From positions 1 to 64,000 of the forward strand of contig NZ_NIBS01000012.1 in assembly GCF_002632465.1 (NCBI RefSeq): a stretch of DNA of 64,000 nt. Direction: 5' to 3'. The translations under genes were made by a program, and so were the position numbers. The stretch is from Xenorhabdus budapestensis (GTDB taxonomy: Bacteria > Pseudomonadota > Gammaproteobacteria > Enterobacterales > Enterobacteriaceae). Positions 56,601-63,332 of this stretch are shown here, in pieces. The stretch's first letter is position 1. Each line of letters starts with the position of its first letter. Below the pieces are notes generated by a model. It was not told where the DNA came from and made no database searches. It saw only the letters and a list, made by a program, of their open reading frames with translations.

Positions 56601-58486
56601 GAGGTATACAGAATATAAGCCGGATTACAGGATAGATGCTGAATTTCAGGATACGATGTCGAGGCAATCTGTTCCTGAACGATCCCTTTCTGAGCACTAT
56701 CTCCCTTATGCAAAGAAACCCGCAGCAAAGGTAAATTCAGTGTCTCAGCTAAGTTTTGGTCAGCTTCGGTGTAAATACACAAGGAAGCCCCGGAATTACG
56801 GGTGATGGTTAATAATCTTTCTGTTGGTGTTGTCGTGGGGCAAACAGGCACAACCGTCACGTTTTTAATCAGACAAGCCAGATAAGCCAGTACTGTTTCA
56901 GGGGTACGCCTGCCCAGAATAAGTACAGGTTTATTCTCAGTATGTATATCATGCAATCGCATACTGAAACGGTGCATCCACTGTAAACCCTCATGGTAAG
57001 TAAGCGTACTATTTTCCCCATTTGGCTTAAATAAAACGTTGTCTGTGTGGCATTCAAATGCTTTAAGTAAATGAACACCTATTGGCTCCGCCGAACATTC
57101 GTCAGAGGTATGATAGGCTTTCGGATGATGATCAGTGTGCTCTTGTGCCATAACTTCAACCGCAATATCTACTGCATAATTAAGCACAGTGTGCAGAAAG
57201 GTATGGCATTGTTCAGGTGACCATATTCTGCGGAAATCAGCTTCAATCGCCAAATAACCATCTGCAAAGCGGTCATGGAGATGGATGGTAGCAAACAGAG
57301 ATTCGACGGCCTGATGGTGTTCAATTATTGTTTCTGTATAACTGCTTGTTTTCTGAAAATTACCTGTTTGGTAGGAAACACCAAAAGCGGGAATAATCTG
57401 TTTCCAGTCCGGTGATGCTAATTCTCCCCAACGGGTCGCGGGCGCATAACGTGAATGTATAAGTGCTTTTTGCAAATGTTTTTGCAGGCTCTGGTAACAG
57501 TCTGTGGCTGTCTGTCCATCCTGACGAAACACAGGCACCAAGATAGGAGCCACTCCCATTGAGATAGTCTGTTTCTCTTCCCTGCTCCAGCGATTACCAA
57601 TAGGTGCCTGTAATAACACACAGTTGCTATCTTCAATCACCATTTGCGTATAAGCAACCGCAGTGAAAAACAATCTGAAAATAGAACCACCACTGTTTTT
57701 AAATCGGAGTAATATTTCATTTTGCGATTGGGCCACAGTTGCTTCTATACGCATGGAGCGTGGCTCTAATCCACGATAATCACCTATCGGATAACGGCGG
57801 GATATTTTTCGGGCATCTATTGGTGAAGTTTCTCCAAAAAGCCCCTGCCAATACGCGGCATCTCTTTCCAATCGCCGGGAATGCTCATAATTTTGTTCTT
57901 CCTCAGCATTGGTGGAAAATAAAAAGGATTCGGTTTGTCCGATTGCTGAATCCGGGTTTTCTTGTTCCAATTCTTTGATTAGGTGACTCTGCAACATAGC
58001 CACACCTATCCCATCCAGCGCAGCGTGATGGGCTTTCAAAAACCAACCTGATTGATCAGGCTGAAAACGTACAGCAAAGATCCTCACTGGTGTGAGTGAT
58101 AAGTCCTCTTCCATCAATAACTGACGCTCTACCCAATATTCAAACGCTTCCTTAGGATTGGGATATTTGCTGAAATCGGCTTTCTCTACTTCTGCCTGGG
58201 GACTATCGTGTCGAATACCGAACCATTCCATTTCTGTAGTTTCGGTTGCCAATGCTTCGCTTTCTGTTTGCTGCCCATGCAACGCTTTATTAATAAATCC
58301 GATGCGGAAAACATCTTGCGTATTGCGGACGTGTTCAGCAGCACGCGCAATCCGCTCCAGAGAAATATCTCCCCGTAACCGCGTGATCCCGCCAAAATAA
58401 AATTGATACCCAGAGAGGTTAAACTGTTCCATTTTGAAAATAGTCTGTTGTGACCGGGCCAATCTAAAAATTGATCGATTATTCAT
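53678..58486 (-). CDS. starter NRPS C-A(Asn)-T-E making the N-acyl-D-Asn leader (ClbN/XcnA-like)
   Basis: 1602 residues. The N-terminal C domain has HHAALDGIG (~155) and, being first in line, should be an acylating starter C. A domain: TSGSTGEPKG (~630); specificity positions D-L-T-K-F-V-E-V-G agree with the asparagine code (DLTKLGEVG) at seven of nine. T serine in QGGDSIKAI (~1056). The C-terminal domain has HHLICDVHSW (~1261), the HHxxxDxxSW form typical of epimerases, and supports D-Asn. Family knowledge: ClbN (colibactin) has the same C-A-T-E plan and makes N-myristoyl-D-Asn. The acyl group cannot be read from sequence. The gene overlaps the Ser-A gene by 8 bp. Confidence 0.94.
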   Translation of the reverse strand: MNNRSIFRLARSQQTIFKMEQFNLSGYQFYFGGITRLRGDISLERIARAAEHVRNTQDVFRIGFINKALHGQQTESEALATETTEMEWFGIRHDSPQAEVEKADFSKYPNPKEAFEYWVERQLLMEEDLSLTPVRIFAVRFQPDQSGWFLKAHHAALDGIGVAMLQSHLIKELEQENPDSAIGQTESFLFSTNAEEEQNYEHSRRLERDAAYWQGLFGETSPIDARKISRRYPIGDYRGLEPRSMRIEATVAQSQNEILLRFKNSGGSIFRLFFTAVAYTQMVIEDSNCVLLQAPIGNRWSREEKQTISMGVAPILVPVFRQDGQTATDCYQSLQKHLQKALIHSRYAPATRWGELASPDWKQIIPAFGVSYQTGNFQKTSSYTETIIEHHQAVESLFATIHLHDRFADGYLAIEADFRRIWSPEQCHTFLHTVLNYAVDIAVEVMAQEHTDHHPKAYHTSDECSAEPIGVHLLKAFECHTDNVLFKPNGENSTLTYHEGLQWMHRFSMRLHDIHTENKPVLILGRRTPETVLAYLACLIKNVTVVPVCPTTTPTERLLTITRNSGASLCIYTEADQNLAETLNLPLLRVSLHKGDSAQKGIVQEQIASTSYPEIQHLSCNPAYILYTSGSTGEPKGVAISSVALANYALAAKAAYADEIPFNTPLFTSFGFDLTQTAILVPILSGGFIQPYEQDIRDNPELLRALLADESLTGVKCTPSHLSLLIEHGIGSTRQHPLTFVVGGENLPASLVNQVLDCLPSGSEIINEYGPTEATVGCCIYSINNGARSIEEEKTAPALITPIGTALGKAEISIRDRWGQIMPRGFHGEIWIGGPVLADGYLNNSTQTEAKFVFSVDKQCRWYRTGDLGLQDEQGIFHCLGRIDDEFKVRGHRIHPVEIEKAVEDVLVQLGQSEDHNRQLKALKLVIDEADGIAGYETIALCSNQPIPHDSHQFQDKLKEKIAESWLPNLYCTVQPWPMNANGKVDIALLTSAAETYRRSFIDVAQCPLTDKPAADKKTQQQAENYNLPLWLDEEFFRPIWPHSVDLTASFLAQGGDSIKAIRLVALLAKRGVKLEIKELLTLTVLGAVLETACAEQPAGCATDAAVLEKPLKPEDALEELAASWLHYLPSVRWYQHHRFIHGERLQQGVVLEVTSALSAEHINAAVIAVKARHKIFSLRANQDLTELHFLPATSVLTDMVLTDIEWESQNSSKVLAPGESLEDRLKRLQGKVSLATQPSVHEVIYDPHVNKHYLVWVCHHLICDVHSWIYLLDELEQALNTPIVKTNTFAEIEAEQGAFLWGKWLADNQSQEEMTDVSPSFDSNLNDQPATTPVTIALSVSGDDFRQMEQHKKADRSQLIAAALLEVIQENGLLPPQPGVLFENHGRLFSETKMPIAWNAAMANAVGWFTGFQLMQLDVASNHSLSFLQVLKLQQYKDNSDWKNQLGLNSTGERPLICINDLGFGFSLGDSKAWQHIHLIQSLSGGFRHPDEKSVVDFDILTHDCRESGSVLVELSLGIPETNADDALNYLTQLDNRLSAWCRACCHDIYCHDNAKCNDNPDELNNGQSAHGQEHAFIPADFPLSQLSQSELDFIIHGASE
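53824..53853. repeat. 15-bp in-frame tandem duplication near the C-A-T-E C-terminus
   Basis: TGTCATGACAATAGA and TGTCATGACAACAGG, encoding CHDIYCHDN in the tail after the E domain. TGTCATGACA is itself palindromic. Confidence 0.85.
54873..54902. repeat. 15-bp in-frame tandem duplication in the E domain
   Basis: ATATCCGTTAATACC followed by ATATCCGTTAATACA, encoding VLTDMVLTDI before the E-domain active-site motif. Confidence 0.88.
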
Positions 58487-60107
58487 GATGTGACCCCTCG
58501 TTTTGATTAAAAAACAGAGTCCGAATATTTTGGGCGATCACTTTCCGTTCAAGTTTTCCTGAACTGGAGCGGGGTAACTGCTCAGCCTGCCAGTAACGGG
58601 CAGGTAGCATATAAGCTGGCATCTGTGCCGAAAGGAATTGCCTGATGTCTTGTGGCTCCAGTTCTTCTTGTCCCGCTACGATAGCTGCAACAAGCCATTG
58701 CTCTTGTTTATCGTCTTCAACTACGCAAGCAACAGCTTCAGTAATGGATGGATAATTGAGTAAGTGATGCTCAATCTCTCCCAATTCGATCCGCAATCCA
58801 CGCAGCTTGATTTGCGTATCTTTTCGGCCCTGGCAGAAAAATCCTGTTTCTTTTTCATACCAACCAAGATCTCCCGTCAGGTAAATTCGCTCCTGAAGTT
58901 CTGGATGAAATACAAACGCCTCATCGGTCAAATCCTGACGGTTGTAATACCCCTCTGCCAGACATAACCCACCAATCGCAATTTCGCCTTTTTCCGACTC
59001 TGCTTTTAAGGTCAAATTATCCGGATCTACGATGTACAATTTGCATCCGGTAAGAGCCTGCCCAACAGGAACAAGTCCCGATGGATTTTCCATGCAATCA
59101 TAAAAACTAACATCAATAGCGGCTTCTGTCGGACCATATAAATTGGTCAGCAAGCAACGGAAATGAAACATTTCATGAAATTGAACAACCAAACTGGCAA
59201 GTAGTGACTCCCCACTCACATATACTCTGCGCAGAGCAGGTAATGGTGGTTCAAGATCTATTTGACGGTTTTTAATATGATGACTTTGCATGTCACTGTC
59301 TTGAAGCTCTTGCAATACCGGCTTAAGCAAACTGGGAACAAAGTGAACAACCGTAATATTTTCATTTGCTAATGCTGCCACAATAGCTCTGGGATAGGAT
59401 TCTAATCCCGGCTGTAACAAATAATGACTTGCACCGCTTAAAGCCGGTAGAAAAAGCTCCCATAAGGACACATCAAAAGTCAGTGCAGTTCTCTGTAAGA
59501 TGACATCTGAATCAATCATTTCACTGTGTCGCTGATGCCACTCCAGTCGATTAATAAACGCGCCATGATTGACCAATACGCCTTTAGGCGTGCCTGTTGT
59601 ACCGGAAGTGAAAATTAAGTATGCAGGATCAGTAGATTGCAATTCAGGTGTATTTAACTGAAAAGAGTTATAACATTCGTTCTCTGGTCGTGGCTGTGTG
59701 GTTATCTCTTCTAATTGATCACAGCTAATTAATGCCAATTCAGCATGTACCTGAGTGAATAAGTTGATCTGATTTCTGCTACAGAAGGCAATACGGCATC
59801 GGGCTGTTGCAAACATGGATGACAAACGGGCAACAGGTATTTTCGAATCAACGGGAAAATAAACGCCCCCGGCTAATAAAACGGCATATGCTGCGACTAA
59901 AAACTCTGGGCTACGTTCAAGCCCAATAGCAACACATTCTCCCTGACGTAAATTTCGCTCATTCATTAAGTGATCAGCCAATCGCTTCACGCTTACATAT
60001 AATCCTTCCCAGGATAAGATATTTCCTTTGCCCCAACGTATCGCAGGGTTTTGGTTATCTCTCGCCGTATTTTCAAAATAATCAGTAATAAATCGACCTG
60101 TTTTCAT
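58479..60107 (-). CDS. stand-alone serine-specific adenylation domain (ZmaJ-like)
   Basis: 542 residues, a complete A domain with no carrier domain: TSGTTGTPKG (~171), FDVSLWELF (~213), NLYGPTEAAIDVSF, YLTGDLGWY, KDTQIKLRGLRIELGEIE and the A10 lysine in PRSSSGKLERKV. The specificity positions read D-V-W-H-Y-S-L-I-D, eight of nine matching the serine code DVWHLSLID. Lacking its own T domain, it is inferred to load serine on the discrete ACP at 61425-61679, as ZmaJ loads ZmaH for aminomalonyl-ACP in zwittermicin. In colibactin the equivalent A domain is fused at the start of ClbH. It lies 161 bp downstream of the acyl-CoA dehydrogenase gene and overlaps the next gene by 8 bp. Confidence 0.92.
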   Translation of the reverse strand: MKTGRFITDYFENTARDNQNPAIRWGKGNILSWEGLYVSVKRLADHLMNERNLRQGECVAIGLERSPEFLVAAYAVLLAGGVYFPVDSKIPVARLSSMFATARCRIAFCSRNQINLFTQVHAELALISCDQLEEITTQPRPENECYNSFQLNTPELQSTDPAYLIFTSGTTGTPKGVLVNHGAFINRLEWHQRHSEMIDSDVILQRTALTFDVSLWELFLPALSGASHYLLQPGLESYPRAIVAALANENITVVHFVPSLLKPVLQELQDSDMQSHHIKNRQIDLEPPLPALRRVYVSGESLLASLVVQFHEMFHFRCLLTNLYGPTEAAIDVSFYDCMENPSGLVPVGQALTGCKLYIVDPDNLTLKAESEKGEIAIGGLCLAEGYYNRQDLTDEAFVFHPELQERIYLTGDLGWYEKETGFFCQGRKDTQIKLRGLRIELGEIEHHLLNYPSITEAVACVVEDDKQEQWLVAAIVAGQEELEPQDIRQFLSAQMPAYMLPARYWQAEQLPRSSSGKLERKVIAQNIRTLFFNQNEGSHHE

Positions 60108-60268
60108 GACGCCGAAGTCCTCTGATTGCTGGCTTTATTGTCCCCCAATTTCATTCCCCTTCTCCCGTAGTGATAGCAAACCGACATCACAGGCGGATGT
60201 CAGACAATAGAAACCTACCAGCCAGACAAAATGTCTCGTGCTGTAAGTCAGAAGTTATTGGGGATCTT

Positions 60269-61432
60269 TTATGGATGAGTCAGTCCAGCGTTATAACTGT
60301 ACCGAGTACAGATTTGCTTACCAATCAGCATTTTTTGTAATTCATTACTTCCTTCAACAACCTGCAAAATTTTTGCATCGCGATAAAGTCGGCTGATACC
60401 GTTGATCTCATCACAACCGTAACCACCATGGATCTGAACCGCTTTTGCAGCACTCACTCCCGCTTCCTGTGATGCAAAAAGTTTGGCTTGAAGTATTTGT
60501 TCAAGAGCATCTTCATCCCTGGCTTCTTTAGCTTTTGTCGCTGATAAGCAAATAAGTTGAGAGGCAAGCAGACTACTGGACATCTCCGCCAAATAACCAC
60601 GGATAATGCCTTGGTCTGCAAGCAGTGTTCCGAAGGTAGAGCGAGAGTTGGCTCTGTATACTGATGCTGATAATGCCGCTTGCTGTATTCCTACCGCAGC
60701 CCAGGCCACACTAATACGACCATAGTCCAGCGCACTGTTAGATATGAGGTTTTGCCCAAAACCGGGTTTTCCGACAATATTTGTCTTCGGGACCCGACAA
60801 TCGTTGAAATCCAATCCAGCCAGATAAGCACTCTTGAATCCCAACATGTTTTTCTTGGCTGTTATTGTTAATCCTGGTGCATTTTTAGGAACCAACACCG
60901 CAGTATCCAAACCCTGATATTTGCCGAATACCAGAAACAGATCCGCAATCTGAGCAAAAGTAATCCAGCTTTTCTGCCCATTAATACTCAGTTCATTCCC
61001 GTGATCTTCAAATCTGGTTGACAGGTTTTTAGAATCACCACCTGCTGAAACTTCTGTTTGGGCGAAAGCCCCAATCAGTTCCCCTGTTACCAAGGGTGCC
61101 AGAAAACGTTGTTTCTGCTCTTGCGAGCCCCAATCCTCAATGGTTTTTAACATCATTGAATGTACATTCAACAAACCAGTCAGTGATCCGCTTCCGGCGC
61201 CTATCGCCATATTCAGTAAGCCGAACGTGGTGGCATCAAATCCCAATCCTCCATTTTTTGTTTTTGCTAATCCGCCTAACCAACCATTGTTAGCCAGTTG
61301 TTTCACCACACCAACAGGTATGGCTTCAGATAAATCCCATTCGTCGGCATAAGGGGCAACGTTTGTTACTGAAAACTGTTCAAATGTCTGTAACCATTCT
61401 TGCTGTTCAGGTGCTAAAAAACGATCAAACAT
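60269..61432 (-). CDS. acyl-CoA dehydrogenase-type flavoenzyme, aminomalonyl-ACP pathway (ClbF/ZmaI-like)
   Basis: 387 residues with the normal ACAD layout: helical N-terminus (LANNGWLGGLAKTKNGGLGF), FAD-binding beta region FAQTEVSAGGDSKNLSTR and INGQKSWITFAQIADLFLVF, then the C-terminal helices with AVQIHGGYGCDEINGISRLY and the catalytic-base region ILQVVEGSNELQK (Glu ~363). Discrete ACADs of this subgroup work on ACP-bound hydroxy- or amino-malonyl precursors. The Ser-A domain and the absence of any FkbH-like protein point to aminomalonyl rather than hydroxy/methoxymalonyl. It overlaps the ACP gene by 8 bp. Confidence 0.9.
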   Translation of the reverse strand: MFDRFLAPEQQEWLQTFEQFSVTNVAPYADEWDLSEAIPVGVVKQLANNGWLGGLAKTKNGGLGFDATTFGLLNMAIGAGSGSLTGLLNVHSMMLKTIEDWGSQEQKQRFLAPLVTGELIGAFAQTEVSAGGDSKNLSTRFEDHGNELSINGQKSWITFAQIADLFLVFGKYQGLDTAVLVPKNAPGLTITAKKNMLGFKSAYLAGLDFNDCRVPKTNIVGKPGFGQNLISNSALDYGRISVAWAAVGIQQAALSASVYRANSRSTFGTLLADQGIIRGYLAEMSSSLLASQLICLSATKAKEARDEDALEQILQAKLFASQEAGVSAAKAVQIHGGYGCDEINGISRLYRDAKILQVVEGSNELQKMLIGKQICTRYSYNAGLTHP

Positions 61433-61676
61433 TTGTTACCACCTTTCTGTCTAAGAAATTGCAGACAGCTTCAATACTGGAAAAATTGGCATTATCGAGA
61501 TCATCAATTTCGACTTTAATTTTGAAGTTTTTTTCCAAAAAGGAAATTAATTGGATGGCAGCCAGAGAGTTAACCAAGCCTGTTTCGAAAATATTAACGT
61601 TATCTCCCAGATCTTGCTTACCCGAAAGTTTACAGAGATATTCAAATACTAACTTCTTACGTTCAGATACATTCAT
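61425..61676 (-). CDS. discrete acyl carrier protein for aminomalonyl (ClbE/ZmaH-like)
   Basis: 83 residues from ATG 61676. A GTG at 61679 would add one residue, but AGGGA is better placed for the ATG. The phosphopantetheine serine is in ETGLVNSLAAIQLISFLE (~36). The G-L-V-N-S-L pattern is typical of ACPs dedicated to methoxy-, hydroxy- and aminomalonyl extender units rather than fatty-acid ACP. First gene of the cluster, overlapping the acyl-CoA dehydrogenase gene by 8 bp. Confidence 0.9.
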   Translation of the reverse strand: MNVSERKKLVFEYLCKLSGKQDLGDNVNIFETGLVNSLAAIQLISFLEKNFKIKVEIDDLDNANFSSIEAVCNFLDRKVVTNV

Positions 61677-61679
61677 CAC

Positions 61680-62314
61680 GACTTCCCTTTGTAAGCTTCA
61701 TTTCATTGGTCTTTGGTTCGTAATATTTATCTGGACGATTTACGTAATGGGTTAATTTTCAGGTTAAATATAAAACTTAAGACCTCATAGCTACCGCACG
61801 GGAGTGTAATCGCCCAAAATAATAAAAATTCAGAATATACATTTAATAAAGCAGACAGTTAAAAGCAGGTTAATAACAATGAACCTCTTTTTCCATAATA
61901 TAAAATATTAACTAAATTATTCTTAATAAGAAGGTAATAGTTGAACAATAAAAAATTTTTGGTGAAAAACATTCTGTGATTACAAGTTTTTTCCTTATAT
62001 TTTAGTGAGATATAAATAAAAATCATCTAATATATGAAATAATTTTTTAATATATGAAAAAATAAAAAATCCAGTTAAATGTGTTTTTGGATAACACAAA
62101 GATTAATAAGCGCAATTAATATAGTTACCCATCCAATCGTTTAAGAGCACAAATGATCGGCGTTATTCTATTAATAAAAACTTACTTAACTCACATTATT
62201 CTGATAAGAGGTTATTGATGGAGCGTGGAAGATGTTCAACCGACTTCAAGCTGTAACATAACCAACAAAACTACAGCTTGAGTATGGAGAGGAAGATAAA
62301 GGATGAAAAGAGAG
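61680..62314. other. AT-rich spacer upstream of the biosynthetic cluster
   Basis: 635 bp without a credible gene. It separates the cluster's first gene from the cysM stop and should hold the cluster promoter. It is very AT-rich (AATATAAAATATTAAC, ATATATGAAATAATTTTT), as expected for H-NS-type silencing. No -35/-10 pair stands out, and no regulator gene is adjacent. A palindromic repeat lies at 62229-62290. Confidence 0.5.
62229..62290. repeat. short palindromic intergenic repeat (copy 4)
   Basis: CTTCAAGCTGTA and TACAGCTTGAG are inverted arms around ACCAACAAAAC, comparable to the copy at 2701-2762 (CCAACAAAG core). Confidence 0.5.
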
Positions 62315-63196
62315 CTAACTAAATACCCCGGTAGACAAATACCTGTCTCCACGATCACAAATGATCGCAACAATAATTGCACCTGGATTTTCAGCCGCAA
62401 TGCGCAGTGCTCCAGAAACAGCACCTCCAGAGCTAACACCACAAAAAATGCCTTCTTTCTGTGCCAGCAATCGCATCATTGTTTCTGCTTCTTGTTGCGT
62501 AATATCTAAGATTTGATCCACCAGATCTTTCTGATAAATACCCGGCATATAAGCAGGCGACCAACGGCGGATACCGGGAATATGACTGTTTTCTGCTGGC
62601 TGTAACCCCGTCGTCTGTACCTTATTTGATTGAGATTTCAGATAGCGGCTCACACCTGTAATAGTGCCGGTTGTTCCCATACTGGAGACAAAGTGGGTAA
62701 TACGCCCCTGTGTTTGCTGCCAAATTTCCGGCCCTGTTGTCTTGAAATGCGCCAGCGAGTTATCAGGATTATTAAACTGGTCAAGAACTTTTCCTTCACC
62801 GTTCTGTTCCATTTGTTGCGCCAAATCCCGTGCACCTTCCATGCCCAACTCTTCGCTGACCAGAATCAGTTCAGCACCGTAAGCTTGCATAGACGCCTGA
62901 CGTTCAAGGCTCATATTTTCAGGCATCAGTAACTTAAGCCGATACCCCTTTACCGCGGCAATCATCGCCAACGCAATACCTGTGTTGCCGCTCGTTGCTT
63001 CAATAAGCACATCTCCCGGTGAGATTTCTCGCCGTAGTTCCGCTTGCTGGATCATTGAGAGTGCTGCTCTGTCTTTCACAGAACCAGCAGGATTGTTGCC
63101 TTCCAGTTTTACCCAAATCTCCGCATCTACTTCTTCAATAATTCGTTGTAATTTAACCAACGGGGTATTACCGATAAATTTTTCTAAGCTTGCCAC
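62315..63196 (-). CDS. cysM: cysteine synthase B
   Basis: A PLP enzyme making cysteine from O-acetylserine with sulfide, or S-sulfocysteine with thiosulfate. The protein is 293 residues (E. coli 303). The PLP lysine is in NNPAGSVKDRAALSM; then [31 protein letters not shown] and FCGVSSGGAVSGAL. The GIRRWSPAYMPGI segment is the CysM-type substrate loop and separates it from CysK. It follows cysA on the minus strand with a terminator between, and forms the right border of the cluster. Confidence 0.96.
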   Translation of the reverse strand: MASLEKFIGNTPLVKLQRIIEEVDAEIWVKLEGNNPAGSVKDRAALSMIQQAELRREISPGDVLIEATSGNTGIALAMIAAVKGYRLKLLMPENMSLERQASMQAYGAELILVSEELGMEGARDLAQQMEQNGEGKVLDQFNNPDNSLAHFKTTGPEIWQQTQGRITHFVSSMGTTGTITGVSRYLKSQSNKVQTTGLQPAENSHIPGIRRWSPAYMPGIYQKDLVDQILDITQQEAETMMRLLAQKEGIFCGVSSGGAVSGALRIAAENPGAIIVAIICDRGDRYLSTGVFS

Positions 63197-63268
63197 AGCA
63201 CTACCTGAATCATATGAGAATAAACAATAGAATAATCGTATTCAGAAAACTGCCGCAAGATCTTAAGC

Positions 63269-63303
63269 AAAAAAACCCCTGTATCCTTCAGGACAACAGG
63301 GGA
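63269..63303 (-). terminator. cysA-cysM intergenic terminator
   Basis: On the minus strand CCCCTGT and ACAGGGG pair, with an inner TCCTGAAGGA stem, followed by TTTTTTT, 30 bp after the cysA stop. In E. coli cysM is the last gene of cysPUWAM; here this hairpin may reduce read-through. Confidence 0.8.
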
Positions 63304-63332
63304 AACCCAGGGTTCTACGAGTAATGAAAATA

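Larger units (their letters stand above)
20618..61679 (-). other. hybrid NRPS/PKS biosynthetic gene cluster inserted between crr and cysM
   Basis: Thirteen leftward genes, eleven of them in tight overlap groups, with no housekeeping gene inside. Product type is inferred as a peptide-polyketide made on an N-acyl-D-Asn leader with an aminomalonyl-derived unit. Colibactin, zwittermicin A and xenocoumacin are the nearest described logics. I see no IS element, integrase or direct repeat at either boundary. I also see no exporter, phosphopantetheinyl transferase, type II thioesterase or pathway regulator inside, so these must be supplied elsewhere. Confidence 0.9.

Noticed and set aside
60269-61679. 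Methoxymalonyl- or hydroxymalonyl-ACP pathway
   Set aside because: The ACP plus two dehydrogenases would also fit these, but no FkbH-like protein and no O-methyltransferase is present, while a stand-alone serine A domain is.
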